Shown here: positions 6,871-11,458 of the stretch, in pieces | How the letters are laid out: the number at the start of each line of letters is the position of its first letter | How positions within the stretch are numbered: the stretch's first letter is position 1 | Source of the DNA: JAZFYD01 sp036443405 | Lineage (GTDB): Bacteria > Planctomycetota > PLA2 | Reading direction: 5' to 3' | DNA: 11,458 nt | Assembly (NCBI GenBank): GCA_036443405.1 | Contig: JAZFYD010000179.1 | Span: forward strand, 1 to 11,458 | The notes under the pieces: model-generated | Database searches by the model: none | What the model was told of the DNA's origin: nothing | Seen by the model: the letters and a program-made list of their open reading frames with translations, nothing else | Made by a program: the position numbers and the translations under genes

Positions 6871-8289
6871 ATGCTCCCTCGTCTTGGCGCCCGGGTGGTT
6901 GCATCACTCGGTGCACTGTTGCTCCTCCACGGTTCCGCGAGCGCGGGGGAGCAACCTTTATTGCGCGCGGCGATCGAGATCGCGCGGCGGGACCACAAGG
7001 ACCTCGACGAGGCGGTCGTTCGCGGCGAGATTGATCGGCTCACGGCACGGTATCTCGCACTCTGCGGCGATGACCCGACGCCGGCGGAAGCGGCCGACGG
7101 ATTCCGCAAGCTGCTCTTTCTCGACCAGCGCTTCGAATCGGTCGCGGATCTCACCTCGAGCAAGACCCTGCACCTCGACTCGGTCCTCAGGACGCGGCGC
7201 GGGTATTGCCTATCTCTTTCCGTGGTCGCGCTGGCCATCGCGGAAAAGGCCGGTGTTCCGCTTCATGGCGTGGCCGCGCCGAACCACTTCTTCGTTCGCT
7301 ATCGCGACGGTGAGTTCTCGAGGAACCTCGAGCTGACCCGCGGTGGTGTCGAGATCTCGGACGAGAAGATGCGCGAGGATCTCGGGCCTCAGCTTCTGCC
7401 GGGGTCGATCTATCTGCGCGATCTCACCCTCGATGAGATTCGCGCGTGTCTCCTTCACAACCGCGGGTTCGTTGCGCTGTCCCACAAGCGATTCGAATCC
7501 GCACGCCGTGATTTCGAGTCCGCGATCGCGTTGGCGCCGAATCTGAACGAGGCGCACCGGAACCTCGGCGTCCTCTGGGGGGAACGGGGCCGGTCGGAGA
7601 AGGCGAAGACATCGTTTATCCGTGCGATCGCGCTGTACCCCGGCGATGTGGATGCCTTGATCAACCTGGCGATTGCCCGACGCGCCCTCGGCGAACACGA
7701 GGCGGCGATTCAGGATCTCGAAATGGCTCTGGTCCTCGATCCGGCTGTCGAGCGTGCGGACGCTCTCCGTTTGAAGTGGACCAAACCCGAACCGACGGGG
7801 GCGGTCAAGGACCTCCCGGTCGCCGCGCTCCCGGCGCCACCGGCCAAACTCGCCGCCGGCCTGCTCGGCCGCTACTACGCGGGCACCGGTTTCGAAACGC
7901 TCAAGAGAGAACGGGTGGACGACTCGATCGATTTCGATTGGCAGAACGGCGCTCCCGACCAGGCCGTTCCGCGCGACCGTTTCAGCATCCGGTGGGAGGG
8001 GTACTTCAAAGCGACGTCCGCGGGCACCTACACGTTTTTTGTCGCGGCGAACGACGGCGTGCGTGTCGAGATCGGTGGCACGCGGATCATCGACAACTGG
8101 CGGAACATGGCCTATCGAAACTTCTATGGCAGCAAGGAGATCCGTCTGGAGGCGGGCTGGCACGCCATCAAGATCGAACACTTCGATGTGATGGGCGGCG
8201 CGCGCCTGTTGCTGCGCATCGGACTCGACGGACGCGAAGCGCCGCTCGATGCGAAGCGCCACTTCTTTCACGTGCCGCCCAAAAAGTGA
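6871..8289 (+). CDS. Exported SirB1-like transglutaminase-fold / TPR / PA14 protein
   Basis: The 472-residue product begins with a Sec signal peptide (cleavage near ASA-G, residue 25). Residues about 28-185 resemble the transglutaminase-like fold of SirB1 proteins: Cys113 in RRGYCLSLS and His139 in APNHFFVRY match the catalytic Cys and His. The usual Asp position falls in an RNLELTRGG stretch, so the third residue is uncertain. About three TPR repeats follow (roughly 192-292), then a Pro/Ala-rich linker (about 305-327). Residues 330-466 form a PA14-like carbohydrate-binding beta-barrel (LLGRYY, RWEGYFKATSAGTYTF, NDGVRVEIGG, ID-NW). SirB1 plus TPR is a known pairing; adding a PA14 domain and a signal peptide points to work on cell-surface glycan or protein outside the cytoplasm. 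It is probably cotranscribed with the Spy/CpxP-like gene. The ATG at 6871 has only a weak Shine-Dalgarno. The enzymatic reaction is unknown. Confidence 0.85.
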   Translation: MLPRLGARVVASLGALLLLHGSASAGEQPLLRAAIEIARRDHKDLDEAVVRGEIDRLTARYLALCGDDPTPAEAADGFRKLLFLDQRFESVADLTSSKTLHLDSVLRTRRGYCLSLSVVALAIAEKAGVPLHGVAAPNHFFVRYRDGEFSRNLELTRGGVEISDEKMREDLGPQLLPGSIYLRDLTLDEIRACLLHNRGFVALSHKRFESARRDFESAIALAPNLNEAHRNLGVLWGERGRSEKAKTSFIRAIALYPGDVDALINLAIARRALGEHEAAIQDLEMALVLDPAVERADALRLKWTKPEPTGAVKDLPVAALPAPPAKLAAGLLGRYYAGTGFETLKRERVDDSIDFDWQNGAPDQAVPRDRFSIRWEGYFKATSAGTYTFFVAANDGVRVEIGGTRIIDNWRNMAYRNFYGSKEIRLEAGWHAIKIEHFDVMGGARLLLRIGLDGREAPLDAKRHFFHVPPKK

Positions 8290-8321
8290 GCGTGTGTCGT
8301 TCACGCAAGAAAACGCGTCGC

Positions 8322-8352
8322 AAAAAAAAGGGGCCCCCAAGAAGGGAGCCCC
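8322..8352 (-). terminator. Rho-independent terminator of the RRM gene
   Basis: Read on the minus strand, GGGGCTCCC, loop TTCTT, GGGGGCCCC forms a 9-base-pair stem with one G-U pair, followed by eight T residues (8329-8322). It begins 31 bases after the stop codon of the RRM gene. The plus-strand orientation lacks a T run, so it should not work as an intrinsic terminator for the convergent PA14 gene. Confidence 0.93.
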
Positions 8353-8383
8353 GTGATGTGGCAATTGTTGTTGCGGTCGAGGT

Positions 8384-8689
8384 TTAGTAACGACCGCGGC
8401 CGCCACCGCCGCCGCCGCCGCCGCCACCACCACTACCACGCTCTTCGCGCGGGCGCGCCTCGTTGACGCGCAGCTGACGTCCCTGAAGGTCGTGGCCGTT
8501 GACGGCTTCGATGGCGGTATCGCCCTCGGAGTCGTTGGGCATTTCCACGAAACCGAAACCGCGTGAGCGGCCCGTTTCGCGATCCATGACAACCGTGGCG
8601 CGACTGACCTCTCCATGCGCCTCAAACAGGGCGCGGAGGTCGTCCTCCGTTGCACGGAACGAAAGGTTTCCTACGTAGATGTTCTTCAC
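8384..8689 (-). CDS. Glycine-rich RRM RNA-binding protein
   Basis: The 101-residue product is a single RNA recognition motif with a glycine-rich tail, like the small RNA-binding proteins of cyanobacteria, planctomycetes and other bacteria, many of which are linked to cold or stress adaptation. RNP2 is IYVGNL (residues 4-9) and RNP1 is RGFGFVEM (43-50), including the aromatic residues that stack on RNA bases. The tail runs RGS, eleven glycines, then RGRY, similar to RGG-type sequences. The start is GTG (8689-8687), which places RNP2 at the normal distance from the N terminus; GGAT and GGAG lie shortly upstream. It stands alone between convergent and same-strand neighbours and has its own strong terminator, so it is probably monocistronic. 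It acts in the cytoplasm; its RNA targets are unknown. Confidence 0.95.
   Translation of the reverse strand: MKNIYVGNLSFRATEDDLRALFEAHGEVSRATVVMDRETGRSRGFGFVEMPNDSEGDTAIEAVNGHDLQGRQLRVNEARPREERGSGGGGGGGGGGGRGRY
8399..8431 (-). repeat. GGC/GGT trinucleotide repeat encoding eleven glycines
   Basis: On the plus strand the tract is made of GCC and ACC units, including six uninterrupted GCC units at 8408-8425. It encodes the polyglycine tail of the RRM protein in frame. Changes in unit number would lengthen or shorten the tail without shifting the frame. Confidence 0.9.
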
Positions 8690-8876
8690 TTATCCAGTCT
8701 CCAGCCCGTATCGATGTGGGCCACTAGCTCGGGCTATAGCTACTCGGTCCCGGCCAATCCCGCCTTCGCGAAAAAAGCTCACCCCGGAGTTTATTCAGTC
8801 CGCCCCGAGGTGCAAGCCCCAGGATGAGCGCTTATAGCCTTTCGTGCCCATGGTGCCGGGCAGATCGCCGTTTTCG
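8690..8876. other. Intergenic region upstream of the RRM gene
   Basis: These 187 bases lie between the RRM start and the stop of the carboxypeptidase gene, both on the minus strand. They should hold the RRM promoter and a 5' leader. No strong promoter pair and no T-tailed hairpin for the carboxypeptidase gene were recognised. Confidence 0.4.
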
Positions 8877-10685
8877 TCACTCCCGGCCTACTGGGTAGAG
8901 GTGCCAGCGGGCGTCGAAGAACGGGGTCTTCTCATAGAAGAAACGGCGTCGTGCGGCGGGATCCCGGGCAAATGCCGGATCTGCGGCAAGCCGCGCCCGG
9001 AACGCGGCGGCCAGTTCCGGGTCCTCGGCGAGCATCGCCTCGGCCATGGGCTCGACCACGTAGGCCTCCATGTACTCCGTCCGTTGAAGGATTTCGTGGA
9101 AAAAGCCCCACTGGAGCAACGAATCATCGGAAAGCGGTTCCAGGAGGGTCACCGCGAGGTCGCCCAGCGGCTGATCCGTCGCAACACGTACGCTGCCGGG
9201 CGCGTAGGTCATCTCCAGGCGTTCGCGTTTTTCGCCCGTCGATAGGCGGACGCGTCCCTCGAATGGCGAGGTCGCGAGCTTGGGCTCCACGAGGCGGCTG
9301 ACCTCCAGCGTCAGCGTGCGCGGCTTCTCGATCTCCTCCACGGTGATGCCGTGGCGTTTCAGCCGCTCGATGACATCCGGCCAAGCGGCCGGGACCCAAT
9401 ACGCCTTGGGCCGAGCCACGGTGACGCCCGGTTGCGACCGGTGCACAAAGGGGATCTCCAAGGTGACGGGGCGGCCGCTGAACCGAACGAACCGGCCGTC
9501 GGAAACCTTGGAGTGATGGATCTCACTCTCGATTCCGAGAAACGTTTTCCGCGGCGGTTCCCCGTCCTGGTCCTTCCAGGTGAGCACCACGGGGTCGGGC
9601 CGGCGCGCGCGGTCTTGTGTGATGGCCTTCCGCAATGCGGCGCCGTGTTCGCCGAGCGCCTCCAGCGTGGACTCCAGCATGACGTACGTGCCGAACACGC
9701 GTTGGTCGTATGGCTTGAGCGAGTGGTTCTCGACGAGAAGGGTCGGCGTGTGCCTCAGGTCGCCCCAACCGTGTGAGTAACGCGGCGAGAAACTGATCAC
9801 GCGGTTGCCCTTTTTCATGTCGCGTCCGTCCACGGCGAAGACGAGAGGGCCAGGGATGTGCCCCTTCGCTCTCAGGTCCGCGGTGAGGCGCGGGTTTAGG
9901 GATGCGTCGATCCAGGCCGCCGACGCGGGCGAGTGCGCGTCCTTGCCGTTGTGGTCCCAGGTGATGTCGTATTGGTAGTCGGCGCCGTCGGTGACGTGGA
10001 TGTCGTAGTAGAGTTCCGGGTCGAAGCGCACGATCGCATCGACGACGGCGCCCAACTCCGGTGTGTCGAGCTTGGCGTAGTCGCGGTTCAGGTTGCGGTT
10101 TCGGGCGTTTGTCCGCCAACCCTGCTCGGCCGGACCGCGCTGGTTGACCCGCGCGAAACGCGAGAAGCGTTCGTGGCCGTCGACGCCGACGATCGGGACG
10201 AACAGGAGGTTGGCGCGGTCGAGGAGTCCCTTCTTGTTGCCGCGCACGGTCATGTCGCGCAGCAGCATCATGCCGGCGTCCTTCCCGTCGATCTCGCCCG
10301 GGTGAATGCCCGCCTGCGCGAACAACGTGGGTTTGCCCGACTTGCGCAGTGCTTCCGGTGTGAACGCGCGCTCTTTGGACGCGATGATCATCCAGACGTC
10401 CCGACGTTCGTGGCTCTTCCCAAGCGAAACCATGTGCAACTCGGGTGCAGCTGCGACCAGCCGCTTGAGCCACGCTGTCATCTCTGGGTAGCGCGGCGTG
10501 ACGTTGAAGTCGCCCGTTTCGAACGGCGTGACCCACGGATCGTTCTTGGCGACGGTGAGCGATGGGTCCTTGAGTTTCCAGGCGATGACCGGCGGCAGGA
10601 TCGGCGTTTCCGCAGCGGGCCCGGCCGACGCGGTGTGCCTCAAGACGGCGAAGGAACAGAGAAGGAGAAACGTCGTGCGTGCCAT
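8877..10685 (-). CDS. Secreted M14-family zinc carboxypeptidase-like protein
   Basis: The 602-residue product starts with a Sec signal peptide (ARTTFLLLCSFAVL...TASA, cleavage near residue 21). The M14 metallopeptidase domain has all key residues: zinc ligands His128 and Glu131 in HPGE, the arginine/asparagine substrate-binding stretch NRNLNRDY (about 196-203), third zinc ligand His230 in DIHVTDG, and catalytic Glu319 in LLVENHS. It would remove C-terminal residues from peptides, or act on peptidoglycan-type peptides, outside the cytoplasm. About 230 residues after the catalytic domain form an extra region, probably beta-rich, that I do not recognise. The ATG at 10685 is preferred because it puts the signal peptide at the N terminus; the frame extends to a TTG at 10751 that would add a basic leader. 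No clear Shine-Dalgarno is seen. An upstream same-strand gene ends 79 bases before it. Confidence 0.92.
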   Translation of the reverse strand: MARTTFLLLCSFAVLRHTASAGPAAETPILPPVIAWKLKDPSLTVAKNDPWVTPFETGDFNVTPRYPEMTAWLKRLVAAAPELHMVSLGKSHERRDVWMIIASKERAFTPEALRKSGKPTLFAQAGIHPGEIDGKDAGMMLLRDMTVRGNKKGLLDRANLLFVPIVGVDGHERFSRFARVNQRGPAEQGWRTNARNRNLNRDYAKLDTPELGAVVDAIVRFDPELYYDIHVTDGADYQYDITWDHNGKDAHSPASAAWIDASLNPRLTADLRAKGHIPGPLVFAVDGRDMKKGNRVISFSPRYSHGWGDLRHTPTLLVENHSLKPYDQRVFGTYVMLESTLEALGEHGAALRKAITQDRARRPDPVVLTWKDQDGEPPRKTFLGIESEIHHSKVSDGRFVRFSGRPVTLEIPFVHRSQPGVTVARPKAYWVPAAWPDVIERLKRHGITVEEIEKPRTLTLEVSRLVEPKLATSPFEGRVRLSTGEKRERLEMTYAPGSVRVATDQPLGDLAVTLLEPLSDDSLLQWGFFHEILQRTEYMEAYVVEPMAEAMLAEDPELAAAFRARLAADPAFARDPAARRRFFYEKTPFFDARWHLYPVGRE

Positions 10686-10764
10686 GGCCGCGATTATCGT
10701 CAAGCGAAGACGCAACCGGCGAGGCAAAAAGGCAGCGCGCCTCGTTGGCAAGCGCTCGCGAAGA

Positions 10765-11458
10765 TCAGGATGCGGACCGTTGCGGAATCGGGATCCAGCC
10801 GGGCGCGTCCACTGCGACGGCAGGCGGACCGTTGCCGAGCATCCACGCGGTCGCGACGGCCGCCACGATGCTTCTCCAGGCGTCGACCGAGGCGATCGCG
10901 AGATTCCGTTCGGTCACGTGAACAACCGGGCCGGCCACGCCCTCCTCGAGCGCCTGCAGGACCTGCACGCGATGTTCGACGGCCAGGCGGCCGGTGCCCG
11001 CCAACGCGATGTGAGGGAGCGCCAGACCCGCGAGAAATGCCGGTACGTCGACTTCGCACAAGAACGGCGGTTCGGCTTGCGCCCAGGGCAGCACGCGATG
11101 CGCGCGAAGCAACGGCAGCGCCGCACACAAGAGCGGTAAGCGCGTTCGGTCGAGGGCGGAGACACTCTCCCGATCGAAGCGGCGGGGGTGCCGGTCACCG
11201 CGGTTGCGCGCCTTCGCGAAACTCCGCGTGTCGCTCAGGAGGCGGCGGGCGGTCTTGCCGCTCAGGGACCGCAACTGGGATGGACGATCCGCTCCCGCGT
11301 CGAGGTGTGCCAGGAAGCTGCCCGGTAGCGAACACGGCGCGACGAGCCCGACGGCGCCCTCGATCGGTGCGGGACCATCCACTTGTTCGAGTCTGGTGAT
11401 CTCGATGCGTCCGTCGACCACGCCATCCGGCGCGTGCGCGCACCACCAGCGCGCACGA
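10765..11458 (-). CDS. Unrecognised protein, N terminus beyond the window
   Basis: The frame is open from the right edge to a TGA at 10765-10767, giving 230 visible residues. An in-frame GTG exists at 11421, but the open frame upstream (WWCAHAPDG) reads like real protein, so the start is probably outside. Codon choice is coding-like and GC-rich. No signal peptide or membrane helix is visible in this part. The C-terminal half (CEVDVPAFL, then HRVQVLQALEEG, then SVDAWRSIVAAVATAW) faintly recalls the end of DUF429-type RNase H-like proteins (E-x-P, R-x2-L, D-A-hydrophobic-A-A). That comparison is weak and the central Asp expected there is not evident. It may be transcribed with the carboxypeptidase gene. 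The function is unknown. Confidence 0.7.
   Translation of the reverse strand, partial: RARWWCAHAPDGVVDGRIEITRLEQVDGPAPIEGAVGLVAPCSLPGSFLAHLDAGADRPSQLRSLSGKTARRLLSDTRSFAKARNRGDRHPRRFDRESVSALDRTRLPLLCAALPLLRAHRVLPWAQAEPPFLCEVDVPAFLAGLALPHIALAGTGRLAVEHRVQVLQALEEGVAGPVVHVTERNLAIASVDAWRSIVAAVATAWMLGNGPPAVAVDAPGWIPIPQRSAS

Noticed and set aside
8788..8815. TTGCAC and TAAACT on the minus strand, 16 bases apart, upstream of the RRM gene
   Set aside because: The boxes match consensus at only 3 and 4 of 6 positions, which is too weak to call a promoter.
8848..8865. TGCCC/GGGCA inverted repeat just after the carboxypeptidase stop
   Set aside because: The 5-base stem has an 8-base loop and no T run on the minus strand, so it does not qualify as a terminator.
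9933..11399. Long plus-strand open frame (488 codons) across the carboxypeptidase N terminus and the right-edge gene
   Set aside because: It runs antisense through the zinc-binding HPGE region and becomes Arg/Pro/Gly-rich; it is a GC-driven shadow.

Overview
The window is GC-rich, densely coding DNA, most likely from a bacterium. The evidence is Shine-Dalgarno sequences before GTG and ATG starts, three lipobox lipoproteins, Sec signal peptides, a textbook Rho-independent terminator and a glycine-rich bacterial-type RRM protein. DNA topoisomerase VI is mainly archaeal and only sporadic in bacteria. Together with PA14, SirB1-like and glycine-rich RRM proteins this suggests a large-genome environmental lineage such as Planctomycetota or Myxococcota. 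That placement is inference; no marker gene here settles it.

Layout, left to right. (1) Positions 1-1665, minus strand: topoisomerase VI subunit B, whose stop codon overlaps by ATGA the start of a gene running off the left edge, probably subunit A. (2) Positions 1871-6346, plus strand: three tandem paralogous lipoproteins of the arylsulfate sulfotransferase (ASST) type. Each has a lipobox, an FN3-like domain and a beta-propeller carrying the full set of candidate catalytic His/Arg residues. (3) Positions 6428-8289, plus strand: a small exported Spy/CpxP-like protein ending in a leucine zipper, then an exported SirB1-like transglutaminase + TPR + PA14 protein. (4) Positions 8322-8689, minus strand: an RRM RNA-binding protein with its own intrinsic terminator. 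(5) Positions 8877-10685, minus strand: a secreted M14 zinc carboxypeptidase-like protein. (6) Positions 10765 to the right edge, minus strand: an unrecognised protein cut at its N terminus.

The five plus-strand genes (1871-8289) are separated by 86, 16, 81 and 20 bases and all encode exported or lipid-anchored proteins. They may form one envelope-directed transcription unit. The ASST proteins would move sulfuryl groups between phenolic compounds at the membrane surface without PAPS. The next two genes look like structural or protein-handling envelope factors, but no direct functional link can be shown from sequence. The minus-strand genes are housekeeping or accessory genes with no evident tie to this block.

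The parts most worth following up are the triplicated ASST cluster with its mosaic identity pattern, the bacterial topoisomerase VI, and the two unusual exported architectures next to the ASST genes. No RNA gene, CRISPR array, insertion sequence or phage gene was seen. No stretch longer than 300 bases lacks a gene.
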